This document shows positions 33,989-41,935 of a stretch of 64,000 bases of DNA, in pieces; positions within the stretch are counted from its first letter, which is position 1, and each line of letters opens with the position of its first letter. Made by a program: the position numbers and the translations under genes. The notes below the pieces were generated by a model, which saw only the letters and a list, made by a program, of their open reading frames with translations, was not told where the DNA came from and made no database searches. Source of the DNA: Clostridia bacterium (GTDB lineage Bacteria > Bacillota > Clostridia > Oscillospirales > CAG-272); contig JAGBCV010000064.1 of the NCBI GenBank assembly GCA_017937845.1, positions 1 to 64,000 on the forward strand, given 5' to 3'.

Positions 33989-35010
33989 AGATTTTGCATC
34001 TGCTCAGCAGTGACCGCTTCAGCGGTGCGGAAAACGTCGCCTGCGCCATCATGCAAATGACACGTGATAAGGTCGAAAGCGTATATTGCAGCCCCGAGGG
34101 ACCGATTCGCAAGGCGGTAGAAGAGAAAGGATTCACTTTCGTTCCGCTATCATCGATGTCGGCTCTCTCCCGTATTTTACGCGAAGAAAAGCCTGACCTC
34201 GTTCATGCACACGACGTTCGTGCGAGCCTTGCCGCCTCACTTTTTTGCGGAAAGATCCCTTTCGTTTCGCATATTCACAGCAATTCACATGGCGCAAACC
34301 GTTTTTCTATCAAATCCTGTTTATATTTGCTTTCCGCGATGCGTGCAAAGCATATCCTTTGGGTCTCTCAAAGTACGTTTGACAGCTATTATTTTCATCG
34401 ACTTTTGCAAAAGAAAAGCTCCGTTTTGTATAACGTCATCGATATCCGAGCCGTACGGGAGAAAATGCAGACCGATACGAACATATATCCTTATCATATC
34501 GTATACGTCGGTCGTTTGACGTATCAAAAGAATCCGCAAAGGTTGGTAAACGTGCTTTCACAAGTGGCTTCTTGTAAGCCCGATGTCAAGGTCGCCATTG
34601 TCGGCGAGGGCGATCTGCTGGAGGAAACACAATCCCTTTGCAAAGAAATCCATTTGACCGACAACATCGAGTTTCTCGGATTCATGGAAAATCCGCTAAA
34701 GCTCGTCCGCGATGCCAAGGTGATGGTCATGACCTCGCGCTTTGAAGGTACCCCCATGTGTGCGCTGGAAGCCTTGGCGCTTGGTACGCCGATCGTCAGC
34801 ACGCCCACAGACGGACTTTGCGAGCTGATCGAAAACGGCAAAAACGGTTACCTTTCCGAAAAAGATGAGGTGCTTGCCGAGCATCTTCTGTCGCTCATTT
34901 GCTCACCCGAAAAGCAAATCGCGTTTTCTGAGGAAGCCAAGCGCCGTTCTGCAATATACAATGATTTTCGAGCGTATCGGGAGAAGATCACAGAGATTTA
35001 TTTCCGATAA
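33985..35010 (+). CDS. Glycosyltransferase family 4, second gene of the operon
   Basis: This 341-residue GT-B transferase starts MKILHLLSSDRFSGAENVA (acceptor-side Gly-rich loop) and continues with PDLVHAHDVRASLAA. The donor domain has IVYVGRLTYQKNPQRL, VAIVGEGDLLEE, and TSRFEGTPMCALEALALGTP (E-x7-E). ATGA overlap with the first gene shows tight coupling. No polymerase, flippase or priming transferase is next to it, so the pair may modify a glycan built elsewhere, possibly by the murJ/ligase operon (inference). Confidence 0.87.
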   Translation: MKILHLLSSDRFSGAENVACAIMQMTRDKVESVYCSPEGPIRKAVEEKGFTFVPLSSMSALSRILREEKPDLVHAHDVRASLAASLFCGKIPFVSHIHSNSHGANRFSIKSCLYLLSAMRAKHILWVSQSTFDSYYFHRLLQKKSSVLYNVIDIRAVREKMQTDTNIYPYHIVYVGRLTYQKNPQRLVNVLSQVASCKPDVKVAIVGEGDLLEETQSLCKEIHLTDNIEFLGFMENPLKLVRDAKVMVMTSRFEGTPMCALEALALGTPIVSTPTDGLCELIENGKNGYLSEKDEVLAEHLLSLICSPEKQIAFSEEAKRRSAIYNDFRAYREKITEIYFR

Positions 35011-35020
35011 ACGATATGCA

Positions 35021-35050
35021 AAAAGGAGAACGCTCGCGTTCTCCTTTTTT
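35021..35050. terminator. Terminator between the GT4 operon and mazF
   Basis: AAAAGGAGAACGC / GCGTTCTCCTTTT with T and A tracts on the two sides. Confidence 0.85.
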
Positions 35051-35070
35051 GACCCTATGCATTCTCATTC

Positions 35071-35481
35071 TTAAGCCGTAGCCGTCGTGGTGTTTTCCGT
35101 CGTAACGGCGGCGACAGCAGCCGGGGCTTCGGCGGGCTCGCCAAGCCCAAAGCTGATGGTGATGGCGTTATTGACCTTTTGCATAAGTACGTCATCGATA
35201 TGACCCATTTTTTCGCGCAAGCGTGTTTTGTCAATGGTGCGTATCTGTTCAAGCAAGATGACGGAATCCTTGACAAGTCCGAAGCGCTCGGCATATACGT
35301 CGATATGCGTGGGTAATTTGGCTTTTCCAAGACGGCTGGTGATGGCGGCGGCGATCACCGTGGGGCTGTAACGGTTACCAACGTCGTTTTGTACGATCAG
35401 AACCGGACGAAGTCCACCTTGCTCGCTGCCGACAACGGGACTGAGATCCGCATAGAAAATATCTCCGCGTTTGATGGTCAT
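35071..35481 (-). CDS. mazF: MazF/PemK-type endoribonuclease toxin
   Basis: In this 136-residue protein, residues 1-115 are the full MazF/NdoA fold: [33 protein letters not shown] (Arg), [10 protein letters not shown] (Ser/Thr), LPTHIDV and [12 protein letters not shown]. Such enzymes cut mRNA at short motifs. A tail of about 22 residues rich in Ala, Thr and Glu ([14 protein letters not shown]...) exceeds the usual length. ATG 35481 is selected over an earlier GTG. No full-length antitoxin gene adjoins it; only a 29-codon reading frame lies just upstream. Confidence 0.9.
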   Translation of the reverse strand: MTIKRGDIFYADLSPVVGSEQGGLRPVLIVQNDVGNRYSPTVIAAAITSRLGKAKLPTHIDVYAERFGLVKDSVILLEQIRTIDKTRLREKMGHIDDVLMQKVNNAITISFGLGEPAEAPAAVAAVTTENTTTATA

Positions 35482-35487
35482 TTTGCT

Positions 35488-35577
35488 CACTCTTTCTTTT
35501 TCAGAACTTGATTCGGAAGAGGCGTATCTGCGCTTTCCATTCTTATTCTTTCCATTTTTTCATCCTTTTTAATCATG
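35488..35577 (-). CDS. Possible short peptide upstream of mazF
   Basis: A minus-strand frame of 29 codons ([20 protein letters not shown]...LKKKE) ends with TGA six bases before the mazF ATG. An internal ATG ([10 protein letters not shown]) has AAGGATG ahead of it. The peptide is charged and lacks an HTH or RHH fold, and is shorter than any known MazE. It may be a leader peptide, an antitoxin remnant or chance. Confidence 0.3.
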
Positions 35578-35779
35578 AAAACAAGGGAAAGCAGTTGTCA
35601 AAATTTGACAAAGACATGCCCCTTCATTTTCATCGTATGGCGCTCTTCGATTTTTGGTTCGCGCACGCATTTGGAAGCAAGTGGGAATTTAATCGCATAA
35701 TATGACATAAAATGAGAATATCTTTTGCGGAAAAAACGCATCTTTGGGTGTATCTTCGGAAATATTAGATGGAAAAGGC
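35578..35779. other. Intergenic region between mazF and pcp
   Basis: No gene is seen. On the minus strand TTGTCAAATTTTGACAA (about 35599-35615) is a palindromic run that may include a -35 element for mazF. Confidence 0.4.
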
Positions 35780-35808
35780 TTGATTTTTTGGATATCCTGT
35801 GCTATACT
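35780..35808 (+). promoter_or_regulatory. Promoter of pcp
   Basis: TTGATT (35780-35785), 17 bases, TATACT (35803-35808). Confidence 0.7.
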
Positions 35809-35869
35809 ACCATAAGATGAGGGAATCTGCAATTCTCCAAAACATACAGAAAAAGAGGGATTTTGATAT

Positions 35870-36481
35870 ATGAAAAAGATTTTGATCACAGGTTTTGAGC
35901 CCTTCGGCGAGGACACGCGAAATCCTTCGGGAGAAGCGGTGGAAAGGCTCATCGCATCGGATGGATATGAACTCAGAAAATTGATCCTTCCCGTAACGTG
36001 GAAAACGGCGTTCCCCAAGATCCGCGAGGTTTGGGACGAGTGGCAGCCGGACGGACTTTTGATGGTCGGTCTTGCCGCGGGCGCAAAGACGATACGCATC
36101 GAGCGCGTCGGCATCAATCTTTGCGGCATGACGAAGGACAATGACGGACTTTATGCAAACGGCTCGGCGGATACGCCGACGGAAGCGCCCGTTGTGGAAG
36201 GCGCACCCGACGGTTATTTTACAACGTACAACGAAAGAGCCATCGCAAGCGCACTTGCGGCGGCGGAGATCCCTGCGAAATATTCGTATTCGGCAGGCGC
36301 ATATATCTGCAACTATCTTCTGTTTTCATCTCTTGACAAATGCAAAAAAGAACATTCGGATATGAAGATCGGTTTTATCCATCTTCCGTATGCCGAGGGT
36401 CAGCGTGAAGATTTTCCGACCTTACCGCTGGAAACGATGGTTTCCGCGCTCAAAATCGCACTTGACCACCTCTGGGAGTGA
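35870..36481 (+). CDS. pcp: Pyroglutamyl-peptidase I
   Basis: This 203-residue cysteine peptidase of family C15 removes N-terminal pyroglutamate from peptides. It begins KKILITGFEPFGEDTRNPSG. The triad residues are visible: Glu in AAGAKTIRIERVGIN, Cys in SAGAYICNYLLF and His in GFIHLPY. The length is normal. It probably has a peptide-scavenging role in the cytoplasm. It is followed after 45 bases by a lipoprotein gene on the same strand. Confidence 0.95.
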   Translation: MKKILITGFEPFGEDTRNPSGEAVERLIASDGYELRKLILPVTWKTAFPKIREVWDEWQPDGLLMVGLAAGAKTIRIERVGINLCGMTKDNDGLYANGSADTPTEAPVVEGAPDGYFTTYNERAIASALAAAEIPAKYSYSAGAYICNYLLFSSLDKCKKEHSDMKIGFIHLPYAEGQREDFPTLPLETMVSALKIALDHLWE

Positions 36482-36526
36482 GCCTCAAAAGCACTCCCTG
36501 AAAATTTTCAGAAAGGATGGTTGTTC

Positions 36527-37282
36527 ATGAAACAGATGAAGCGATTCATCGCGCTGATTCTTGTGCTTTCTTTTTCGCTCTGCGTTTTGACCTCGTGCGA
36601 ATCCACGGAGCAAAGAGTGAATAACAAAGCGTATACGTATTTGAACGAAAAATACAAGGGTATTGAGTTTGAAATCAACGGATACAAACAAGATACGGAA
36701 ACCAGCGGCAAATATACGTTTGACGTGACCTGTCTGACGACAGGCTTGGACTTTGAGATCATCATGTCCTCCCTCGTCACGTCGGATAATTATTACGTCG
36801 TTCATGCCAATCAAAAGCTTCGCAACGAGCTTTTTGACATGATGGGCGCATCGCGTGAGCTGATTTGTGTCGATGATATACAATGCTTTGATTACTATCT
36901 CAGCGACAGCGGTACTTATCTTTTCAACGAAGACGTGGAAGTCACCTCGTATATGGCGGCAGACCTCAAGGAGATTCACCGCGTCAAGCTCGTCGGTATC
37001 AAGGATGCCAACGACGCCGCGCAGTGCGTATATCTGTTCTGTGATATTCTGAAAAGCAAAAACGTTATTTTGGATAAGGTCACATTTGAATTTGTTTTGG
37101 ATGATGATAAGATTCTTTTCACCACCAACACCAAAACCATTGAAGATACCGTGAATGGTACCGACTCCTTCTCCGCATTGGAAGAACTCTTTGAAATGGC
37201 GGAAACCTCCGTGAATTTTAATAATCTTTTCTATAAAGACCCCGATTCCGATGCTAAAGTGATTACATATATCCACGATTGA
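36527..37282 (+). CDS. Lipoprotein of unknown function
   Basis: The 251-residue product has a basic start (MKQMKRFIALILVLSFSL), a hydrophobic core and a lipobox LTSC near residue 24, so it is membrane-anchored on the outer face. The mature part is mixed alpha/beta without motifs I recognise. GAAAGGATGG marks ATG 36527. It lies in the same transcription unit as pcp and before a terminator. Confidence 0.75.
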   Translation: MKQMKRFIALILVLSFSLCVLTSCESTEQRVNNKAYTYLNEKYKGIEFEINGYKQDTETSGKYTFDVTCLTTGLDFEIIMSSLVTSDNYYVVHANQKLRNELFDMMGASRELICVDDIQCFDYYLSDSGTYLFNEDVEVTSYMAADLKEIHRVKLVGIKDANDAAQCVYLFCDILKSKNVILDKVTFEFVLDDDKILFTTNTKTIEDTVNGTDSFSALEELFEMAETSVNFNNLFYKDPDSDAKVITYIHD

Positions 37283-37300
37283 TTTGCTGAAATTCTCCGT

Positions 37301-37335
37301 AAGCACTCCCGATATCAAGATCGGGAGTGCTTTTG
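37301..37335 (+). terminator. Terminator of pcp-lipoprotein
   Basis: AAGCACTCCCGAT / ATCGGGAGTGCTT followed by TTTGTTT. Confidence 0.85.
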
Positions 37336-37388
37336 TTTGCTGACGATAGAATTTTCTGTCCTGAGCGTTAAATTTCATAGCACCGCAG

Positions 37389-37417
37389 TTGACATTGCTT
37401 TTCAAAAATGGTATAAT
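37389..37417 (+). promoter_or_regulatory. Promoter of the E2/E1 operon
   Basis: TTGACA (37389-37394), 17 bases, TATAAT (37412-37417): consensus-perfect, implying strong expression. Confidence 0.9.
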
Positions 37418-37480
37418 GTTATTTTGTATAAAAGTATTTTTACAAGGAACATATTTCGTCATGAAAGGATATATATTTTT

Positions 37481-38941
37481 ATGGAAAACACCGAATTTCT
37501 CTCCAACGACCGTTTGAAGATCTCCCCCCGTGCATACGCATTGGCGCTCCAGAACAATGTCGATATTCTCAAGATCATTCCCACAGGTCCCGAGGGCAGA
37601 ATCATCGAAAATGACATCTTGCGCGCCATCGAGGAACGCAACAAACCCAAATTTGAAGAAAAACCCGCAAAGCCCATCGTTCCGATCTCCGACGAAGCGG
37701 AAATGATCAAGACCGCAGAGGCGCTCCCCGAGGAAGAACCCGAGGAGGAAGAGATCGCAGAGCCCGAAAACGTACTGACAAACAAGGTTCCCGAGGAGCA
37801 GACAGAGGAAGCCGCAGAAGAAACGGAAACGACCGCAGAATCCACCGAAGACACCGAGGAAGCAGAAGAAATCACAGAAGATACCGCCGAAGAAGCCGCC
37901 CCTGAGATCGCAGAGGTCGAAGAACAGGCGGAAGAAGCCCCCGCAGAGGAAACAGCGCCCGAGGCTGAGCCCGAAGCAGAAGAAACTGCTGAAGAAGCTC
38001 CCGCAGAATCTGCCGAAGAACCCACAAACGAAACCTCAGAAGAAATCGTAGAGGATATCGACACGGTGGAAGAAACCGTCATCGATATCACCAAAGAACC
38101 GATCGAAGAAGAACCCAAGTCCGAAGAAGCAAGCGAAGAAAAGGAAGAAAGACCGATGGAAACCGCTATCGTAACTGCTCCCGTCACCGCGATCGCAAAC
38201 GAGGAAGCAAAAGAAGAACCCAAGGCAAAGGAAGAACCCGCAGAAAAGACCTTCCGTAGTGAAGACGCATACCGTCACACCGACGTTATCATCTCGCAAT
38301 CCGAAAACGCACCCACGAACACCCCCATCACCATCGAAATGTCCTTTGATGCGACCGCGCTCGTCACGCTCCGCGGTAAGGTCAAGGAATTTGGCGAAGC
38401 CATGGGACTCTCCTCTGTCACCATCAACGATATGATCCTCTTTGCTACGGCAAAGACGCTCAAAAAGCACAAGGCGATGAACGCGCATTTCCTTGGCGAT
38501 AAGATCCGTTATTTTGACGGCATTCACCTCGGCTTTGACGTTGACACCGAACGCGGCCCGCAGACCCTCACCGTCTTCGACGCTGACCGTCTTTCCCTCT
38601 CCTCCCTTGCAAAAATCACAGGCACGCTCGTTCGCGGTGTTCGCGCAGGCGGAGAAGCGCCCGAAAAAAATCAGCGTCTTGGCTCCTTCACCGTCACAAA
38701 CGTCGGCACACTCGGCGTGGAACGCTTCACACCCGTACTGACCGAACCGCAGACCGGTGTTCTTGCCGTTTGCGCGCTCACCAAGCGCATCAAGACCGAA
38801 GACGGCGAGGATATCGTATATCCTGCGATCCCTCTTGCACTCACCTTTGACCCCCGCGCCATGAGCACCGCAAACGCCGCAAAATTCCTCCGCGACCTTT
38901 GCGTATCTCTCGAAAACTTCGGTCTTCTCCTCATCAAATAA
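37481..38941 (+). CDS. 2-oxoacid dehydrogenase E2-like protein lacking lipoyl domain and catalytic His
   Basis: The 486-residue protein starts directly with a peripheral subunit-binding domain (residues ~10-50: RLKISPRAYALALQNNVDIL, GPEGRIIENDI). A Glu/Ala/Thr/Pro-rich linker of about 200 residues (55-260) follows, then an acyltransferase-type domain (261-486) with GLSSVTINDMIL and GSFTVTNVGTLG. The canonical catalytic motif F-D-H-R-x-x-D-G reads FDPRAMST at 456-463: His is Pro458 and Asp is Ser462. No lipoyl domain precedes the binding domain. It probably scaffolds the E1 protein encoded next door rather than transferring acyl groups. ATG 37481 follows GAAAGGAT. Confidence 0.85.
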   Translation: MENTEFLSNDRLKISPRAYALALQNNVDILKIIPTGPEGRIIENDILRAIEERNKPKFEEKPAKPIVPISDEAEMIKTAEALPEEEPEEEEIAEPENVLTNKVPEEQTEEAAEETETTAESTEDTEEAEEITEDTAEEAAPEIAEVEEQAEEAPAEETAPEAEPEAEETAEEAPAESAEEPTNETSEEIVEDIDTVEETVIDITKEPIEEEPKSEEASEEKEERPMETAIVTAPVTAIANEEAKEEPKAKEEPAEKTFRSEDAYRHTDVIISQSENAPTNTPITIEMSFDATALVTLRGKVKEFGEAMGLSSVTINDMILFATAKTLKKHKAMNAHFLGDKIRYFDGIHLGFDVDTERGPQTLTVFDADRLSLSSLAKITGTLVRGVRAGGEAPEKNQRLGSFTVTNVGTLGVERFTPVLTEPQTGVLAVCALTKRIKTEDGEDIVYPAIPLALTFDPRAMSTANAAKFLRDLCVSLENFGLLLIK

Positions 38942-38959
38942 TCGGCGGAGGTTTCCCAT

Positions 38960-41416
38960 ATGCCTATCAATTTGTATGTTGACCCAAACGAGGCGCTCGC
39001 AAAAGGCGCGATACGCTTTTGCGATATCCCCGTTTGCCGATACAGCTTGACCATCGAACACGAAAAACAAATCTATACCACACGCGAATTTATCCGTATT
39101 TATCACGATATGATGATGATACGCGAATTTGAGACCATGCTTTCCGACCTCAAGGAAAAGGGTGAATACTACGGCGTAAAATACAAGCTGAACGCCCCCA
39201 TCCACCTTTGCATGGGTGAAGAAGCCGTCGCCGTCGGGGAAGCCTACTGCATGGAGCCGAAGGATATCCTTTTCGGCACGCACAGAAACCACGGCACGAC
39301 CATCGCAAAAGGGCTTGCCGCCATCGAAAAGCTCTCTGAAAATGAGCTTATCGGCATCATGAGAAATTATCTGGACGGCGAGATCTTGGAGCCTGTCGCT
39401 TCTGCCGCAGGCAGTGACATCACCGTCAAGGACCTCGCCACCGATTATCTGCTCTACGGCGAGCTTTGCGAGATATTCGGTAAGCGCACAGGCTTCAACC
39501 GCGGACTTGGCGGTTCGACGCACGCATTCTTCAAGCCGTTCGGCGTTTACCCCAACAACGCCATCGCCGCAGGCTCCGTAGGATTTGCCGTCGGCGCGGC
39601 GCTCTATAAGAAAAACCGCGGTGAAAACGGCTTCGTCACCGTCAACATCGGTGACGGTGCGCTCGGCGCAGGCGCTGTCTGGGAAGCCATGAACATGGCT
39701 TGCATGGATCAGATTCGTGAAATCTGGAACAAAGACGGCGGACTTCCCTTGCTTTTCACCGTCGTCAATAACCATTACGCCATTCACGATCAGCCCATGG
39801 GCGAAACGATGGACTTCAAAAAAGCCGCTCGCATCGGCGCCGGCATCACCCCCGACCAAATGCACGCGGAGCGCGTGGACGGTACAGACCCGATGGCGGT
39901 CATCGACGCCATCGCACGCAAGAAGGAGCTTTTGGAGCGTGAGGAAGGTCCCGCTCTCCTTGAGCTCGTGGCATACCGTCTTAGTACGCACACGCTCGGC
40001 AAAAAAGCCGACGACCGCGCAAAAGCCGAAATCGCAGACTGGAAGGACCGCGACCCCATCAAGCTCTACCGCGAAAAGCTTCTCCGTGCAAGAATTGCAA
40101 CGGAAGCCGACCTCCATACCATCGACCTTTCCATCACACGCCGCTTGACGACCATCTGTAAGCTCGCGGCGGATATGAAGATCTCCCCAAGACTTACCCC
40201 CGAGGAAGCGGAAACCTTGACGTTTGCGGGCGATATCTCCAAAGCCCCCTTGATATCGGATAAGCCCGACGTGCTGATACCGCAGGAAAAATGCAGCCGC
40301 ATCGCTACGATCTCCGCGAAATCCCGTTACGGCTTCGATGAAAACGGCGACCCCATCGCAAAATCGATGCGTTACAACATCAAGGACGCAATCTTTGAAT
40401 CCATCTTCAGTCGTTTTTACACCGATTCTTCGTTCATCGCGTTCGGCGAATCGCAAAGAAGCGGTAATATCAACGGCGTTTTTGACGATATGGCGGAAGC
40501 CCTTCCCTATCACCGTTTCTTCAATACCCCCATCGCGGAATCCGCCATCGTTTCCTCCGCCATCGGCTATGCGATGTGCGGCGGACGTGTCGCCATCGAA
40601 ATCATGTACGCTGACCTTTTGGCGCACGCGGGCGATGAGATCATCAATCAGCTTGCCAAATGGCGCACGATGAGCGGCGGCACCTTGAAGCTTCCCGTCC
40701 TCATTCGCGTTCCCGTCGGCAAAAACGAGGGCGCACAGCTTTCGAGCGACCTTTCCTCCCTGATGGCAGGCGTTCCCGGGCTCAAGGTCATCTACCCCGT
40801 AACGCCCTACGACATGAAGGGTATGCTTTCCACCGCCCTGAACTGCGGCGACCCCATTCTTCTCTTTGAAAACGAATCCATTTATGATATCGGAGAATGC
40901 TTCCGCGAAAGCGGTGTTCCGACCGAGGAATACACCTTGCCTCTCGGCTCGGCAGACGTAAAGAAAGAGGGCTCGGATATCACGATCCTCTCCATCGGTA
41001 CGGCGCTTTACCGCGCACTGGAAGCGTCGACGATTTTAGAGGAACGCTATGCGATCTCCGCGGAGATCATCGATGCGCGCTCCCTCGTGCCGTTCGATTA
41101 TGAAACCTTGCTCACTTCCGTTCGCAAGACGGGCAAACTCGTCATCGTCGGAGATAGCAACGAGCGCGGCTCCATCATGCGCGATATCGCTTCCAACGTC
41201 ACGGAATTTGCTTTTGACGAGCTGGACGCACCGCCCGTCGTCGTCGGCGCAAGAAATCTCATCGTTCCGCCCTACGAAATGACAAAATCGCATTTTCCGC
41301 AGGCAGAAACGATTTTGGATGCGATCCACCAAAAGATACTCCCGCTTAAAAATTACACGCCCGCGACCAAGTTCACCTCGACGGAAAAGATCAGACGCGC
41401 AAAAGAGGGTATTTGA
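38960..41416 (+). CDS. Fused E1 alpha-beta TPP-dependent dehydrogenase-like protein
   Basis: In this 818-residue protein, E1-alpha (about 35-380) has the TPP motif GDG at 231-233 and NN at 270-271, plus AYRLSTHTLG where relatives have GHS. E1-beta (about 465-800) has AFGESQRSGNINGVF, FNTPIAESAIVSSAIGYAM, RVPVGKNEGAQ, VPGLKVIYPVTPYDMKG and a transketolase C-terminal domain. The usual GAQHSQ is GAQLSS: the E1-beta His used for lipoamide acylation is Leu594. Alpha and beta are normally separate genes. GGCGGAGG lies 18 bases after the E2 stop, so the two form an operon. No E3 or lipoate ligase is in the window. Substrate unknown. Confidence 0.88.
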   Translation: MPINLYVDPNEALAKGAIRFCDIPVCRYSLTIEHEKQIYTTREFIRIYHDMMMIREFETMLSDLKEKGEYYGVKYKLNAPIHLCMGEEAVAVGEAYCMEPKDILFGTHRNHGTTIAKGLAAIEKLSENELIGIMRNYLDGEILEPVASAAGSDITVKDLATDYLLYGELCEIFGKRTGFNRGLGGSTHAFFKPFGVYPNNAIAAGSVGFAVGAALYKKNRGENGFVTVNIGDGALGAGAVWEAMNMACMDQIREIWNKDGGLPLLFTVVNNHYAIHDQPMGETMDFKKAARIGAGITPDQMHAERVDGTDPMAVIDAIARKKELLEREEGPALLELVAYRLSTHTLGKKADDRAKAEIADWKDRDPIKLYREKLLRARIATEADLHTIDLSITRRLTTICKLAADMKISPRLTPEEAETLTFAGDISKAPLISDKPDVLIPQEKCSRIATISAKSRYGFDENGDPIAKSMRYNIKDAIFESIFSRFYTDSSFIAFGESQRSGNINGVFDDMAEALPYHRFFNTPIAESAIVSSAIGYAMCGGRVAIEIMYADLLAHAGDEIINQLAKWRTMSGGTLKLPVLIRVPVGKNEGAQLSSDLSSLMAGVPGLKVIYPVTPYDMKGMLSTALNCGDPILLFENESIYDIGECFRESGVPTEEYTLPLGSADVKKEGSDITILSIGTALYRALEASTILEERYAISAEIIDARSLVPFDYETLLTSVRKTGKLVIVGDSNERGSIMRDIASNVTEFAFDELDAPPVVVGARNLIVPPYEMTKSHFPQAETILDAIHQKILPLKNYTPATKFTSTEKIRRAKEGI

Positions 41417-41443
41417 GCGACGAGTCGCCACTGACGATTGCTC
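41414..41443 (+). repeat. TGAGCGRCRAGTCGCCRCTGA tail element, copy 1
   Basis: GAGCGACGAGTCGCCACTGA overlaps the E1 stop codon. A near copy (GAGCGGCAAGTCGCCGCTGA) follows the M28 gene at 54087-54106. Confidence 0.5.
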
Positions 41444-41478
41444 ACCTATCCGGCTTTCCATATATAAAGCATAAGCAA

Positions 41479-41516
41479 ACGGCGAAATCGATTTGAGCAA
41501 TTTCCTATGATACAAC
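41479..41516 (+). repeat. Conserved intergenic tail element, copy 2
   Basis: AACGGCGAAATCGATTTGAG then CAATTTCCTATGATA. Similarity to the 59.5-kb copy extends about 45 bases upstream (GCTCACCTATCC..., AAGCATAA). It lies directly before the terminator. Confidence 0.55.
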
Positions 41517-41554
41517 AAAAAGCACACCAAAGATTTTCCCTTGGTGTGCTTTTT
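41517..41554. terminator. Bidirectional terminator between E1 and the small membrane protein
   Basis: AAAAAGCACACCAA (41517-41530) pairs with TTGGTGTGCTTTTT (41541-41554). Confidence 0.9.
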
Positions 41555-41614
41555 ATCATGGGGCGATGCCCCTTGCTGTTCTTTTGTTTCTTTTCTCGAC
41601 GCCGAGAAAAGAAA
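41555..41614 (-). repeat. Hairpin-pair element after a minus-strand gene, copy 2
   Basis: On the minus strand it gives TTTCTTTTCTCG/CGAGAAAAGAAA, CAAAAGAACAGCAAGGGG and GGGGC..GCCCC, in the same order and position as at 23722-23788. Confidence 0.6.
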
Positions 41615-41935
41615 TCATTCTGCGATCTCAGCAGTCTTTGCTTCCGCTGCCTTGACTTCTTCCTTTGCTTCTGCCTTCACTTCGGCAATTTTTGCCTTGC
41701 TTTCTGCTTTGAGGGTCTTCGCCTGCTTGCGGAGCGCACGCTTCACTTCCATCTTGTGGAGGCAACGAACCGCACAAACGGTCGCGCCAACGCCTGCGGC
41801 AAACGCAATAAGACCGAGGGGCGTAATGGTGAGCTTCATCTTCATTTCCATTTCGGTTTCAGTGAGAGCCTTCCATGCGTCCTTTGCTTTGTTTTGAATC
41901 ATTTTCTTGTCGATTGCGGGAGTAATTTCCATCAT
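41615..41935 (-). CDS. Small one-TM protein with charged coiled-coil tail
   Basis: In this 106-residue protein, residues 1-30 are soluble, 33-56 form a hydrophobic span (ITPLGLIAFAAGVGATVCAV), and 60-106 form a Lys/Ala/Glu helix (KAESKAKIAEVKAEAKEEVK) able to make a coiled coil. GAAAGGAAC supports the ATG pair at 41935. The gene begins inside the last 77 bases of dacF in another frame, an unusually long overlap. Function is unknown. Confidence 0.65.
   Translation of the reverse strand: MMEITPAIDKKMIQNKAKDAWKALTETEMEMKMKLTITPLGLIAFAAGVGATVCAVRCLHKMEVKRALRKQAKTLKAESKAKIAEVKAEAKEEVKAAEAKTAEIAE

Noticed and set aside
28768-35010. One polysaccharide utilisation or capsule locus from deacetylase to the GT4 pair
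   Set aside because: The genes are on both strands with separate promoters and terminators, and no transporter, polymerase or priming enzyme is present, so they do not form one locus.
38036-40627. 863-codon minus-strand open frame antisense to the E2/E1 genes
   Set aside because: The product is a low-sense mixture of His, Arg, Val and Asp with no motifs. The + strand carries clear TPP and E2 motifs, so this is a shadow.
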